Origin: Synechococcus sp. AG-679-C18
Lineage (GTDB): Bacteria > Cyanobacteriota > Cyanobacteriia > PCC-6307 > Cyanobiaceae
Reading direction: 5' to 3'
NCBI GenBank assembly: GCA_003210755.1
Contig: QCUL01000007.1
Span: 1-64,000 of the forward strand
DNA: 64,000 nucleotides
Part shown: piece by piece, positions 44,967 to 54,860 of the stretch
How the letters are laid out: each line of letters begins with the position of its first letter
Position numbering within the stretch: the stretch's first letter is position 1
Program-made: the position numbers and the translations under genes
Notes under the pieces: model-generated
Database searches by the model: none
The model's input: the letters and a program-made list of their open reading frames with translations, nothing else
Told to the model about the DNA's origin: nothing

Positions 44967-45773
44967 TTATGATAGTTTGTCGCGTTGCATTGGTTGATTT
45001 AATTGATTTTTGATTAGTTGGTTGAACTTGATTAATTGTTCGTCGCTAAGTTTCTGTCTTGACGTCTCGTCAAATTTTTTTTGGAGGAACTCTTTTGCGT
45101 CCTCTTTTTTCCATCCTAACTTTTGGATTATAGTATCTCCTTCAAGAATTAAATTGCCTCTTTTGTGTGGAATAGGAGCTATATCTGCATTGACTCCTTT
45201 GTGTGGAATAGGAGCTATATCTGCATTGACTCCTTTTTCGAATTTTGTGAGTTGACTTAGAAAGGAAACGATATCACTATATTTTGTCAGCTTGTGCCGA
45301 CTTCCGTGACCATAGGCTCTTTCAAGAAAAATCTGCTCTTTGTCTCGGTTCCAGCCGATACGCTTAAGTTGCATGTCGATGGCTGTTAGTTCTTCGCTCC
45401 AATCTTCCGGGTCTGTTGGCGCCTCATTCGTTTCTTGGTTTGCTTTCGTTGCTTCCTTTTCTTGGATTTGGTGTGTTGTTTGTGGATTTCTTTCGCTTAG
45501 ATTTCGTTTCTTGCTTAATTCTTGAGCTGTTAACCTGCTCGCTTCTTTTTTTTCAGGTTGGTTCTTGCTCTCAGTTTCTCTCGTTTTAGTTTCGTGGCTT
45601 TGTTCGTAGCCCTTGATTCGTTCTATCAACCGTTGTCGAGCGCTGTCTTCAGCTTGCTCTGCACTGGCTGCCTCTCCTAGGCTGCTGCCTAGAGACAGTT
45701 CACCATCAAAGCCCGTCACTCGGACGATGCATCGTGTGGAATCGATGAAGCAAATTTTGACCTTTGTCCTCAT
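44967..45773 (-). CDS. hypothetical protein with internal repeats
   Basis: 268 residues, no named family. The N-terminal ~45 residues form strands (KVKICFIDSTRCIVRVTGFDG). Residues 50-120 are Lys/Glu/Gln rich and disordered. Two similar ~40-residue helical units follow: DMQLKRIGWNRDKEQIFLER...SRHKLTKY and DTIIQKLGWKKEDAKEFLQ...SRQKLSDEQ, sharing the pattern LGW...FL...SR.KL. Between them GVNADIAPIPHK occurs twice in tandem, from an exact 36-bp duplication. The unit resembles a small helix-turn-helix or protein-binding repeat. ATG start, with terC divergent 37 bases away. Confidence 0.7.
   Translation of the reverse strand: MRTKVKICFIDSTRCIVRVTGFDGELSLGSSLGEAASAEQAEDSARQRLIERIKGYEQSHETKTRETESKNQPEKKEASRLTAQELSKKRNLSERNPQTTHQIQEKEATKANQETNEAPTDPEDWSEELTAIDMQLKRIGWNRDKEQIFLERAYGHGSRHKLTKYSDIVSFLSQLTKFEKGVNADIAPIPHKGVNADIAPIPHKRGNLILEGDTIIQKLGWKKEDAKEFLQKKFDETSRQKLSDEQLIKFNQLIKNQLNQPMQRDKLS
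45162..45233. repeat. exact 36-bp tandem duplication
   Basis: Two identical 36-base copies (45162-45197 and 45198-45233), each starting TTTGTGTGGAATAGG. They lie in frame within the gene above and add 12 residues. Perfect identity points to recent origin. Confidence 0.9.
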
Positions 45774-45810
45774 GCCTCTGAAGAGCGGAAATCATTTCTA
45801 AACTGTACAA

Positions 45811-46548
45811 ATGGATTCTGCTGCCCTTCACTCATTCATCCCTCTTTTTGATGGGGCTGATCGATGGGCTGAGCTCTTACCTCTTCTTCCAGTGCTTGTG
45901 GCCTTGGAAATTTTGCTCTCTGCTGACAATGCTATTGCTTTAGCAGCTGTTGTCCGTAAGCAAAACGATCCAATTAAGGAAAGAAAAGCCTTAAATCTAG
46001 GGATTTCAATTGCATTTTTCTTGCGTGTTGGTCTGATTTTAATGGCTAAGTGGGTTTTAGAGTTTCGTCCATTACAGCTTTTGGCGGGTTTATACTTATT
46101 ATGGTTATTTATTTCACATGTTTGGTTTCATGGGAGCAATACTTCTACCGATTATAATGATATTGATTCTAACTCGAAAATTTCTTTTGCCGGAACAATT
46201 TTAACCTTAGCGTTAACTGATTTTGCTTTTTCTCTTGATAGTGTAGCAGCTGCAATAGCCATTAGTGATCAACTTTTACTTGTTGTTATTGGTGCTTTGA
46301 TCGGCGTAGTGGCGTTGCGATTTACATCTGGATTGTTTATTCGCTGGCTCCAAATTTTCCCACGTTTAGAGTCTGCTGGTTTTACAGCTGTTGGATTAGT
46401 CGGTTTCAAGCTCATTGTCACTCTAGTGATTACTGATTTACATCCATCTGAATGGTGGACGTTGTTGGCAGTTGCTTTGCTGATTGCTTGGGGCTTTTCA
46501 GAGAGGCTACCAATTTTAGTAAAGAAACTTGAATCAGATGCTTGTTGA
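45811..46548 (+). CDS. TerC family integral membrane protein
   Basis: 245 residues with about seven helices. LEILLSADNAIALAAVV carries the family's conserved acidic SADNA site in the membrane, and a second DFAFSLDSVAAA motif lies near residue 135. TerC-family proteins are linked to metal (Mn) efflux and, in plastids, to thylakoid membrane biogenesis. A substrate cannot be read from sequence. It overlaps the DUF6464 gene by about ten bases. Confidence 0.9.
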   Translation: MDSAALHSFIPLFDGADRWAELLPLLPVLVALEILLSADNAIALAAVVRKQNDPIKERKALNLGISIAFFLRVGLILMAKWVLEFRPLQLLAGLYLLWLFISHVWFHGSNTSTDYNDIDSNSKISFAGTILTLALTDFAFSLDSVAAAIAISDQLLLVVIGALIGVVALRFTSGLFIRWLQIFPRLESAGFTAVGLVGFKLIVTLVITDLHPSEWWTLLAVALLIAWGFSERLPILVKKLESDAC

Positions 46549-46879
46549 ATTACGTCATATTGTTGATCAACATTTGATTGATCGATATGAATGGGATGAT
46601 TCTCCATCTCCTGGGGTTTGGTTTGTTCACGATACACAAAGTTATTTAGTGATGCAACGACGCCATCGCTATAAACTTATTAATGGGCAGTATGTATTGT
46701 CTTTGACAATACTTTTAGTTAAGCAACAACGCCAACCTACTGATGCAACCTATGTAGGTCATGGATGGGTGATTGGAGATCCTGAGTGTCGTTTTAATGC
46801 TCTGAGTCCTTTGCTTCGTTGTGCTGTTCTTCCTGAAGGGCCTTGTGATTTTTGTATGCATCGCGATCATCGCATATGA
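46538..46879 (+). CDS. DUF6464 family protein
   Basis: 113 residues from ATG 46538. A cyanobacterial family recognised by SPGVWFVHDTQSYLVMQRRHRY and the C-terminal WVIGDPECRFNALSPLLRCAVLPEGPCDFCMHR. Three Cys near the end (CAV, CDFC) could bind a metal. Function unknown. It is coupled to terC by overlap, suggesting one message. Confidence 0.78.
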   Translation: MLVELRHIVDQHLIDRYEWDDSPSPGVWFVHDTQSYLVMQRRHRYKLINGQYVLSLTILLVKQQRQPTDATYVGHGWVIGDPECRFNALSPLLRCAVLPEGPCDFCMHRDHRI

Positions 46880-47507
46880 GTTGTCTTAACTTTTAATTGT
46901 TGATTGTTATTTGGTGTAGTTTTCTTTTGTTTGATCCGTAACTCTATCTTTAACTGTTTTTGAATTAATTTTTTGCTAATTAATTCTTTCCGTTTGGTTT
47001 TGTGCTTTTCTGTCTCATTATTGTTACCCGCTAATCATTGATTTTTTGCTTTTGTTTCTGCTGAGCCTTCTAAAAGTTAAATTGTTTTGTAGTCTTAGGT
47101 TTGTTTTTTATTTAACTCCCTGTTTTGAGTTCGAGCTATTGGAGGACTTGCTCAATTTTACTTCAGGCTCAAAACTTTCAATATTGATTTCTATTTTTAA
47201 TCTCGTACTTGTCTTGTATCGTGGTGATAAGTTTATGTATGCTTTTTGTCTCTTTTCTAATGTCTGATGATTTTTTCTATTTTTTATCGATCTTTTGAAA
47301 TTCGTCATTTGCTGTTGACTGGTTTTCTGATGCAGAGTTTTGATTGATGTTGAAGTTATTTTTTCAATTCATTTGCATTAAGACATCATTATCAATGAGT
47401 GTCTTGATCAAATTTGAAGTCAAGTGAGTTGTTTTTTCGATTTTCTGATGGTGCGGATCTAGGGTGAGCAATTCGCCCTTCTAGCTATTTCCCCTTCCTC
47501 TCTTGCC
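46880..47507. other. T-rich spacer upstream of the helicase
   Basis: About 630 bases. Track ORFs at 47046 (+) and 47108 (-) are low-complexity. Presumably contains the helicase promoter and a long leader. No hairpin with a T run recognised. Confidence 0.5.
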
Positions 47508-48776
47508 ATGGAGTCCTCCGCGCCTGGTTTTGATTCCCTTGGTCTGAGCCAGCCTCTGCTAAAGGCTTTGTGTGAGAAGGGTTATATCTCTCCTTCTCCG
47601 ATTCAGTCTCAGGCCATTCCCGCTGTGATAGCAGGGCGAGATGTTATGGCTGCAGCACAAACGGGTACTGGAAAAACTGCTGGCTTCACACTACCAATGT
47701 TGGAGCGTCTTACCCATGGAGCTCGGCCTGGTCGTGCCCAAATTCGTGCCTTGGTGCTGACTCCTACCCGCGAACTTGCGGCTCAGGTTTTGGATAGCGT
47801 TCGTGATTACAGCCGCCATCTTTCTATTACCAGTGATGTGGTTTTTGGTGGTGTCAAGATCAACCCTCAAATCCAGCGTTTGCAAAAGGGTGTTGATGTT
47901 TTGGTTGCAACTCCTGGCAGGTTGTTGGATCTGTTCCAGCAGGGTGCTCTTCGTTTCGATCGTGTTGAATTTCTAGTTCTTGATGAAGCTGATCGGATGC
48001 TTGATATGGGCTTCATCCATGACATTCGGCGAGTCATTTCTCGATTGCCTGATCGCCGTCAAACATTGATGTTTTCAGCTACTTTTAGTCCACCTATTCG
48101 TAAATTAGCTACTGGATTGCTTGATCATCCTGTTCAAATACAAGTTGCACCTGCTAATCAAACAGTTCGCTCTGTCGATCAAGTTGTACACCCCTGTGAT
48201 ATGGCTCGTAAAACCGATTTGTTGACTCACCTGATTCGTAGCTCTGATTTGAAACAGGTGTTGGTTTTTTCGCGTACTAAACATGGAGCCAATCGAGTTG
48301 TCGAACGGCTTTGTCAGCAAGGGCTTTTGGCTTCTGCTATCCATGGCAATAAAAGTCAGGGTGCTCGGACTCGAGCACTGCAGGGTTTTAAGGATGGTTC
48401 TGTACGGGTTCTAGTCGCTACTGATATTGCAGCTCGAGGCATTGACATTCAGCAGCTCCCTCATGTCGTGAATCTTGATTTGCCAAATGTTCCAGAGGAC
48501 TATGTTCATCGGATTGGTCGCACTGGGAGAGCAGGCGAAACAGGTCATGCCATTTCCCTCGTTGCTGCAGAGGAGACATTGTTGTTGAAGGCCATTGAAC
48601 GTTTGACTGGTGAGTCCCTTCGCCGGGAGAATGTGCCTGGGTTTGAACCCAGTATTCTTAATGCTCCTCCACTTGATCTGAGTGGAGGACGTGGACGTCG
48701 TCGTCCAGGTCAATCTCCAAAAGGATCATCCCGCCGCCGCCAAGATTCTCGCAGCACTAGAACGTATCGTCGTTAG
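47508..48776 (+). CDS. DEAD-box RNA helicase (RhlE/DeaD type)
   Basis: 422 residues. Q motif [14 protein letters not shown], Walker A AQTGTGKT, Ia [13 protein letters not shown] box [16 protein letters not shown] in MFSATFS, and motif [12 protein letters not shown]. The arginine-rich C-terminal tail ([19 protein letters not shown]) binds RNA and is usual for RhlE-like cold-response helicases. It unwinds RNA duplexes in ribosome assembly or decay. The last 20 bases overlap the end of fmt on the other strand. Confidence 0.94.
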   Translation: MESSAPGFDSLGLSQPLLKALCEKGYISPSPIQSQAIPAVIAGRDVMAAAQTGTGKTAGFTLPMLERLTHGARPGRAQIRALVLTPTRELAAQVLDSVRDYSRHLSITSDVVFGGVKINPQIQRLQKGVDVLVATPGRLLDLFQQGALRFDRVEFLVLDEADRMLDMGFIHDIRRVISRLPDRRQTLMFSATFSPPIRKLATGLLDHPVQIQVAPANQTVRSVDQVVHPCDMARKTDLLTHLIRSSDLKQVLVFSRTKHGANRVVERLCQQGLLASAIHGNKSQGARTRALQGFKDGSVRVLVATDIAARGIDIQQLPHVVNLDLPNVPEDYVHRIGRTGRAGETGHAISLVAAEETLLLKAIERLTGESLRRENVPGFEPSILNAPPLDLSGGRGRRRPGQSPKGSSRRRQDSRSTRTYRR

Positions 48777-49812
48777 CTCTTGGATGCATTGGGTCGATGA
48801 ACCGATCTGATATCGATGTCTGCAATTGTTGTTTGAGTGCGTCTCCATTGCATCGACTCTTTCCTTCAAGCTGAGCCTCTCGAATCACGATCGGACAACC
48901 TGACGTGCTGACTACGATTCCTACACCTTTCACGCAAGCGAGGATTGTTCCTGGAATATGAGCGCCAGTGGGCCATTGTCCAAGTAGTGGTTGGACTTCA
49001 GTCGAAATCTGCTCTCTGAGTCGTTCGATCAGTGGTTCGCAGTTCAGTATTTTGACTCGTTTATTGTTCCAATATGTGTATGTATTTGGATATAATGCCA
49101 TCACCCTACGATGAATTGAAAGTGCTGATTCTGACCAGTAAATTCTGTAATCCTCTTTGGTTAGCATTCTTGCGTAACACATTGTTCCGGATCGATTGCT
49201 TTGTTCAATAACATTTAATCTGTTGTGGCGCTCTTTTTCTGGACCACGGCCTCCTGATTCAATTAAAGGGATAGCTTCCAGCATGAGTTCTGCAGTGAGA
49301 GAGCTCATGCGCTCGGCCAATGTGTGAGCGTTGTCCAATAAATCAATTGAGAGGTTCCGTTCTATCAGAATCGGTCCAGTGTCGAGTCCCTCTTCCATGG
49401 CCATCACCCCGACGCCAGTCTCGGTATCACCTTCTAACAAAGCCCATTGAATTGGCCCCGCTCCGCGCCAGCGTGGAAGAAGTGATCCATGACCATTCCA
49501 GCACCCAAACGGTGGTTGGTTCAGAACACTTTTTGGCAAGATTTGTCCATAAGCAACAACTACAGATAGGTCTGCCCCAAGATTGGCAAGTTGTTGTAGA
49601 CAGCGTTCATCTTTTCTGATTCTCTCCGGAGTAAAAACGTTTAGGTGGAGTTCCAGTGCTTTTGTTTTGATGGGTGATGGGATCAATGTTTTACCTCGAC
49701 CACGCCTTTTATCTGGTTGTGTAACGACTCCCACTACCGAATGCCCCGCTTGATGCAGTGCCTCGAGTGTCGGCACTGCATAACGGGGAGTACCCCAGAA
49801 CAAAACATTCAT
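48757..49812 (-). CDS. fmt: methionyl-tRNA formyltransferase
   Basis: 351 residues. It formylates initiator Met-tRNA with 10-formyl-THF. Conserved: [61 protein letters not shown] (catalytic Asn/His region) and [17 protein letters not shown]. In the catalytic loop NIHxSLLP is the usual form; here it reads NGHGSLLP, keeping the Asn and His. Last gene of a long minus-strand run. Confidence 0.95.
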   Translation of the reverse strand: MNVLFWGTPRYAVPTLEALHQAGHSVVGVVTQPDKRRGRGKTLIPSPIKTKALELHLNVFTPERIRKDERCLQQLANLGADLSVVVAYGQILPKSVLNQPPFGCWNGHGSLLPRWRGAGPIQWALLEGDTETGVGVMAMEEGLDTGPILIERNLSIDLLDNAHTLAERMSSLTAELMLEAIPLIESGGRGPEKERHNRLNVIEQSNRSGTMCYARMLTKEDYRIYWSESALSIHRRVMALYPNTYTYWNNKRVKILNCEPLIERLREQISTEVQPLLGQWPTGAHIPGTILACVKGVGIVVSTSGCPIVIREAQLEGKSRCNGDALKQQLQTSISDRFIDPMHPRANDDTF

Positions 49813-49822
49813 TTCTGTTGGC

Positions 49823-51190
49823 TCAGGCTTCTCCGGTGATTGCTAAACCATCGATCCACACATGGGGTGAAACACCTTGATGTGTCACGACAGTGTCATG
49901 TTCTAAATGAACGATGCCGTTCAGTACATCTCGAATGTCTCCAGCGATTGTGGCTGCTTCAACAGAAATCCTTTCACCATTTTTAACTAACCAGCCATCA
50001 AAAGGAAGGGAAAAGGCTCCTTGGCTTGCTTTTACTCCAGCATGGAGTGCATTCAAACTCTCAATTAAGACAAAGGTATTTTGCTCGTGGCGATGGTCTA
50101 GATGGTCTGCCGAAGAGCTCATTCCGTTACTGTGGCTTACTTCAAACCAATCAGGGCCAACAGACACTTTGGCTCCAAGCCCAGCGTGTCCGGTTGGCTT
50201 TACCCCAAACTGCCGAGCCGTGGCCTCTGAGTGAAGAAGATTTTCCAGCTTGCCGTTACCGATCAAACAAAGACGTTTGGTTGGAGTACCTTCCCCATCA
50301 AAGGAAGCAGCTCCAACATGTGCTGGATGCAGGCCATTGTCATGAAGGTTAAAAAATGGAACAGCTATTTGTTGGCCAAGAGAATCTTTATTATTCAGGC
50401 TGACGCCATCAAGAATCGATCTTGCATTCATCATGCTGCTGAAGGCGCCTAGCAGATCAAGAAATGCTTCCGGGGTAAAACACACCAAGTAGCGACCAGT
50501 ATCGATTGGTTGATAATTGAGGTGACTAATTGTGCGATCAGCTGCTTCATTAATACAACCTGTTAAATCAAGGTCAGAACTTCCAAGGGCAACTCGAACG
50601 GCTCCACCGCTTCTTGGTTTTCTACCTTTTTCTTCAGCTCGTGCATAGAGGTACAAACTTGCCTGTGTTCGCTGCATGTGACGCAAAGCACCATCACTAT
50701 TAAGGTAAATTCGTTCGCTACTTCCTTCGCTTAGACCGTTGTAAGGAACAGTTTCAATCGCAGAGTGCTTTGCAAGTAGTTCGCATTCCACCTCTTTGAG
50801 TGTGCATAGCAAGGTTTGTATGCTTTGTGCTGCTTTGAGTGGACGATCGAGCTCTGGGATCGGAGCTGTTGCCAAGGGTGAAAATCCTGGAATATCTCCT
50901 GCATTTCCAAAAAAACTGGCTTGATAAGCTCCGCTTAAGGCTTTTTCAAGGCCATCAGGCGAGAGATCAGAGGTGCTGGTCACACCAACTAAGCCCTTTT
51001 CATTCCACACGCGCAAAGTGATTGAACTGCGCTGTGCGGCTTTCATCTGTTTAGCTTCTCCTCGATCCACTTGAACGGATGCATTCATTCCTCGACTGGC
51101 TCCTAGATCCCACTGATGAATTCCTTCCCGAGTTGCAAGGGTATGGAGCTGATCACGTAGATCTTTCACATTGAGAGGTGCGTTGGTCAT
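49823..51190 (-). CDS. TldE/PmbA family protein
   Basis: 455 residues. The partner of TldD without the HExxxH site. Characteristic pieces: WDLGASRGMNASVQVDRGEAKQ, YLVCFTPEAFLDLLGAFSSMMNARSILDG, and a C-terminal GEAISVEAATIAGDI-like stretch (ERISVEAATIAGDIRDVL). TldD and TldE form a heterodimeric protease for unfolded or peptide substrates. It begins two bases after the tldD stop, so they are co-translated. Confidence 0.9.
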   Translation of the reverse strand: MTNAPLNVKDLRDQLHTLATREGIHQWDLGASRGMNASVQVDRGEAKQMKAAQRSSITLRVWNEKGLVGVTSTSDLSPDGLEKALSGAYQASFFGNAGDIPGFSPLATAPIPELDRPLKAAQSIQTLLCTLKEVECELLAKHSAIETVPYNGLSEGSSERIYLNSDGALRHMQRTQASLYLYARAEEKGRKPRSGGAVRVALGSSDLDLTGCINEAADRTISHLNYQPIDTGRYLVCFTPEAFLDLLGAFSSMMNARSILDGVSLNNKDSLGQQIAVPFFNLHDNGLHPAHVGAASFDGEGTPTKRLCLIGNGKLENLLHSEATARQFGVKPTGHAGLGAKVSVGPDWFEVSHSNGMSSSADHLDHRHEQNTFVLIESLNALHAGVKASQGAFSLPFDGWLVKNGERISVEAATIAGDIRDVLNGIVHLEHDTVVTHQGVSPHVWIDGLAITGEA

Positions 51191-51192
51191 GG

Positions 51193-52653
51193 TCAGCGGC
51201 CTCCAACAGTGATCGAATCAACCTTGATGTGGGGTTGCCCCACCGTGACAAAAATGCTTCCGCTCACCGACCCGCAGTATCCAGCGGCTAGATCGAGATC
51301 ATTTGCACACATTGAAATCCTTGGCATGACTTCTTTGGCTTCACCAATCAGTGTTGCTCCTTTAACAGCTCTGCCAAGTTGACCGTTTTCAATGATGTAT
51401 CCCTCTTCCACAGAAAAATTAAATTGCCCCGTAGGCCCCACACTTCCACCACCCATGGACTTGCAATACAAGCCACTGTCGACGGATTCAATCAGATCAT
51501 CTGTGCTGTGAGGGCCTGCTGCGATGTAGGTGTTACGCATGCGGCTCGCTGCTGCAAAGCCATGATTTTGTCTTCTGCCACTTCCGGTGCGTGCATGTCC
51601 GGTGCGCAATTCACCAGCCCGATCACTCAAAAATCTCTTCAATACACCTTGTTCAATTAAGACAGTGCTTTGCGACTCCATTCCTTCATCATCCATGGAG
51701 AGAGATCCGAAGGCTCCATTGCTAAGTCCTTCATCGATAGCGGTCACAGCTGGATTGGCAATCGTTTCCCCAACTTGATCAGCAAAAGGTGTCGTGCCAC
51801 GTTCAACTTGTGTGGTTTCGAGAAGATGACCACATGCTTCATGGAAAATCACCCCCCCAAAACGATTAGCTAGTACCACCGGCATTTGACCTCCATCTAC
51901 ATAATCGGCACGAAGCATGGAGGCTGCGCTGTTACACACTTCATTGGCAGCTGCATCCACATCCCATTCACGTAAGTCATCGGGTCGGTCGCTTGATCCA
52001 AAACGACGAGCAATGCTGGCGCGATGCTCACCATCTGCAGCTAAGACGCTGAGTCCACTGGATTGATGCAAGCGAATGTCTCGGGAGAATGTACCGTCAC
52101 TGGCGGCAACGAGAACCTCCTGCCAATCACGAGAAAAGCTTCCTCGACGAACCTCGAGATGGCGTCCGAACTGATCTAGTCGAGCTGTTCCCTCAAGAAG
52201 ACGTTGGGTGATTTCACTAAGGTCAGGAGAATTAGTCAGCCAAGAGTCTTTGTCAGCACCAAAATCTTTGAGTTGATGTAGGCCCTGAAAGCCACTGTCA
52301 GGCAGTAACGCATTGTGCTCTAACTCGAGCATTGCCAAAGCTTGATCAAGGGCTTGAGTAAGACCAGAAGCGCTTAGATCGTTCGTGCTGACAAAACCGT
52401 CTCGATGTCCGAGGAATACTCGAATCCCTGCTCCCATCCCGAATGAAGGCGAAACGCTAGTGATACGTTCCTGTTCGGCCAGAACACCAAGATGATCTGT
52501 GCGTTCTAAAAAAACTTCTACTAGGTCAGCACCCGCTCTGACTCCTGTCTGGAGTAATGATTCCAGGCGTTCTTTCCAGGGTGTATGACTCGGATCCAGG
52601 CTGAATGTCAGGCCTAGAGCGGGATGGGTGTCGACCAAGCCCCTCATTTGCAT
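51193..52653 (-). CDS. tldD: TldD metalloprotease
   Basis: About 486 residues from an ATG near 52653; the track's TTG adds three. The zinc site HEACGH lies in GGVIFHEACGHLLETT. The C-terminal region SGSIFVTVGQPHIKVDSITVGGR is typical. With TldE it degrades peptides; in other bacteria it acts on microcin and CcdA. No peptide toxin gene is visible here, so a general proteolytic role is more likely. Confidence 0.93.
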   Translation of the reverse strand: MQMRGLVDTHPALGLTFSLDPSHTPWKERLESLLQTGVRAGADLVEVFLERTDHLGVLAEQERITSVSPSFGMGAGIRVFLGHRDGFVSTNDLSASGLTQALDQALAMLELEHNALLPDSGFQGLHQLKDFGADKDSWLTNSPDLSEITQRLLEGTARLDQFGRHLEVRRGSFSRDWQEVLVAASDGTFSRDIRLHQSSGLSVLAADGEHRASIARRFGSSDRPDDLREWDVDAAANEVCNSAASMLRADYVDGGQMPVVLANRFGGVIFHEACGHLLETTQVERGTTPFADQVGETIANPAVTAIDEGLSNGAFGSLSMDDEGMESQSTVLIEQGVLKRFLSDRAGELRTGHARTGSGRRQNHGFAAASRMRNTYIAAGPHSTDDLIESVDSGLYCKSMGGGSVGPTGQFNFSVEEGYIIENGQLGRAVKGATLIGEAKEVMPRISMCANDLDLAAGYCGSVSGSIFVTVGQPHIKVDSITVGGR

Positions 52654-52717
52654 CAGACCCAATTATGGAGAACCGCGGAGGAAAACGGAGGCGAACACCC
52701 TGTTCGGTGATCCGCTT

Positions 52718-53803
52718 TCAGCGAACAGTTGGGTGAAACTGTTCGCTGCGAATTGGTGCCATAAAGAAAAGAGATGCCATTTGTGCTCCATTTGCGACCC
52801 AATGGGGGAGTTTACGTAGAATTTTTAAAGGCACAGGTGCTTCAGTTGCATCTACTGCGCTGAGCGCAGCATTGTTGTCAACTAAACGTTCAAGGCCGTT
52901 GTAAAAGCGTGGATTTTTAACATCGAGCACGACAGGAAAAACCCGCGCAGTGGTCTCATTGGTTTTATCGATAACTAATCGGTCATACTCTCGAGCATCC
53001 AGACCTAAGGATTCGTAAAACTCTTTACGAGCTACGTCTCGCACATACATAGTGGCGAATACTGCAAGCAGAAAAAATCGGCACCAGAGGCGCGCGCGAA
53101 ATCCTTTAACTGTGTCTGGTTGAGCTTTCATTAATGCATCAAAGAAATCACCATGGCGATTTTCGTCTTGACACCAATTTTCAAAGAAATTAAAAATTGG
53201 AAAAATTTTGGAGTCGGGATTTTGCTCCAAATGACGAAAGATCGTGATGTATCGCCAATAACCAATTTTTTCAGATAAATAAGTGGCATAAAATATAAAT
53301 TTTGGCTTGAAAAATGTATAGCTTTTGCTGGCAGTTAAGAAGCCAAGGTCAAGTTGCAATCCAAAATCACTCATGGACTTATTGAGGAAGCCTGCATGCC
53401 TAGCTTCGTCGCGAGCCATATGTGAGAAACATTCAGCCAGTAGGGGGTTTTTAGCCTTAATCCGACGACTGAGCTCTTTATAAAGTAGAAATCCAGAAAA
53501 TTCAGAAGTGCAACTTTGCTCTAGAAATTCAACAAATACTTTGCGAGTGACTGGATCTAGTTTGTCTGCAGCACCATCAAATTCGCCATTACGCACAAAA
53601 TGATGGCGATTGTAATCTTTGCGGAACTCTTCGCAGATGGCCTCGAGCTCTGCCTCGTTCGGTCGCAGGTCCATGGCGGCCATGGCCTCGAAATCAGTTG
53701 TGTAAAAACGTGGAGTCAGGATGGTGTCCTTCTCCGGTTCTTTCGCTGATACGTTTGATCCTTGTGCGTCTTTAGCTTCAGTTATCGCTGTTGGAGGCAC
53801 CAT
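52718..53803 (-). CDS. acsF: Mg-protoporphyrin IX monomethyl ester oxidative cyclase, AcsF
   Basis: 361 residues. The aerobic diiron enzyme that forms the fifth ring of chlorophyll. The two diiron motifs are DEARH (in [13 protein letters not shown]) and DENRH (in [12 protein letters not shown]), with Glu ligands in [13 protein letters not shown]. It contains the short hydrophobic [11 protein letters not shown] segment near residue 250 that favours membrane association. It needs oxygen and usually the Ycf54 partner, which is not in the window. Confidence 0.96.
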   Translation of the reverse strand: MVPPTAITEAKDAQGSNVSAKEPEKDTILTPRFYTTDFEAMAAMDLRPNEAELEAICEEFRKDYNRHHFVRNGEFDGAADKLDPVTRKVFVEFLEQSCTSEFSGFLLYKELSRRIKAKNPLLAECFSHMARDEARHAGFLNKSMSDFGLQLDLGFLTASKSYTFFKPKFIFYATYLSEKIGYWRYITIFRHLEQNPDSKIFPIFNFFENWCQDENRHGDFFDALMKAQPDTVKGFRARLWCRFFLLAVFATMYVRDVARKEFYESLGLDAREYDRLVIDKTNETTARVFPVVLDVKNPRFYNGLERLVDNNAALSAVDATEAPVPLKILRKLPHWVANGAQMASLFFMAPIRSEQFHPTVR

Positions 53804-53876
53804 CGCTTGCGTCAGTCACTAACAGTCATCGTAGATCGCCCGGGTGAACGCGCAGACGACTGTTACGGCCTTGCTA

Positions 53877-54302
53877 CTAATTCCCACCCAACCATTTTTG
53901 CCCGTTAAGACGCTGAAGCAAACGAGATTGAAGCAAAGCAAGATTGATTCGCTTCTCATCAATCAAAAATGACTCCAACATGCTTGGTTCAGTTCCTGAC
54001 TCCGCAAGTGCGATCGTTTTCCCAGACTTGATCGAATCAGATTCGAAACAGACCCAGAAACGGCGGCCCCCAGGCAATTCTCCAGTCACCATCCAACATT
54101 GTCCTCCGACAACAGGGCGTTCCCCTTCGATCAAATTGATCGATGCAGTGATTTGATGGTTTGAGCTCAGTGCATTGCTGAGGGAGGGAATCAAATCGTC
54201 TTGAATGAACTCCACAAAAGGTTTGTCCTCCGGTTTTGGCTTCGGAGCGGGCTTTGCAGCTGGTTTATCTGCAGCTTTTGGGGTTGCGGGAGTTTCGCTC
54301 AC
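53877..54302 (-). CDS. DUF2996 family protein
   Basis: 141 residues. An Ala/Pro/Lys-rich disordered N-terminus of about 28 residues precedes the DUF2996 core: FVEFIQDDLIPSLSNAL, PVVGGQCWMVTGELPGGRRFWVCF, SGTEPSMLESFL, and the closing LNGQKWLGGN. A cyanobacterial/plastid family; a thylakoid/ATP-synthase assembly link has been suggested for related proteins, which I cannot confirm here. Upstream of acsF, same strand. Confidence 0.82.
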   Translation of the reverse strand: MSETPATPKAADKPAAKPAPKPKPEDKPFVEFIQDDLIPSLSNALSSNHQITASINLIEGERPVVGGQCWMVTGELPGGRRFWVCFESDSIKSGKTIALAESGTEPSMLESFLIDEKRINLALLQSRLLQRLNGQKWLGGN

Positions 54303-54347
54303 CGGAGTTTGGTTACTGGGCGGACTGTAGACAGTCTCGTGCGGTCT

Positions 54348-54860
54348 CTACCAATCATCCCCAATCTGATAACCCCAGTCGTCGTCTTCAGCAAACGTTT
54401 GCTTAGATTGTTTTTCTCTGTCTTGCGGTTGATTCGTTTCCTTCACTTTGCTTGTTGTCGTATTGGCTTGAGTGCCTCGATGGACCACTCTGAAGGGCAC
54501 CGAAACGGTTGGAGCAGGATCACGTACGTCACGTTCGGGCCAGGGCATGGGTTGAGTCTTTCTTGCGCTTCGGGGCTCTTCAGAAGAAATCGGCTCCTCT
54601 CTTTCTGCTCCTGCTAACGGACGTCGGACGTCTCGCCGAAGAGGGGGTTGCGAGTTGACCATGGCTAATCCACCCACTGCGCTCACCCCTGATCCCACCA
54701 CCGCTGCTACAGCAATCCAGGCTCCAATGGGTAGGTTGGGCGTTTTCCACGTGAGCACTCGCAATGATGTGGCTTGTCCGGGATTGAGTGTTGCAATCAA
54801 CAAGGCCAACACCACCGGACTCAGGCAGGGGATCAGAAGCAAACGTTGAAACGTTGTCAT
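54348..54860 (-). CDS. hypothetical membrane protein with acidic tail
   Basis: 170 residues from ATG 54860, which overlaps the ubiX stop as ATGA; the track's start at 54878 is less likely. Two membrane helices (LLLIPCLSPVVLALLIATL and IGAWIAVAAVVGSGVSAVGGLAMV) precede a long polar Arg/Pro/Glu tail ending DDDWGYQIGDDW. The two-helix head recalls LapA-like proteins. The tail likely lies in the cytoplasm. No named family. Confidence 0.65.
   Translation of the reverse strand: MTTFQRLLLIPCLSPVVLALLIATLNPGQATSLRVLTWKTPNLPIGAWIAVAAVVGSGVSAVGGLAMVNSQPPLRRDVRRPLAGAEREEPISSEEPRSARKTQPMPWPERDVRDPAPTVSVPFRVVHRGTQANTTTSKVKETNQPQDREKQSKQTFAEDDDWGYQIGDDW

Noticed and set aside
47046-47308. ORFs on both strands before the helicase
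   Set aside because: T-rich composition and mutual overlap; no protein features.
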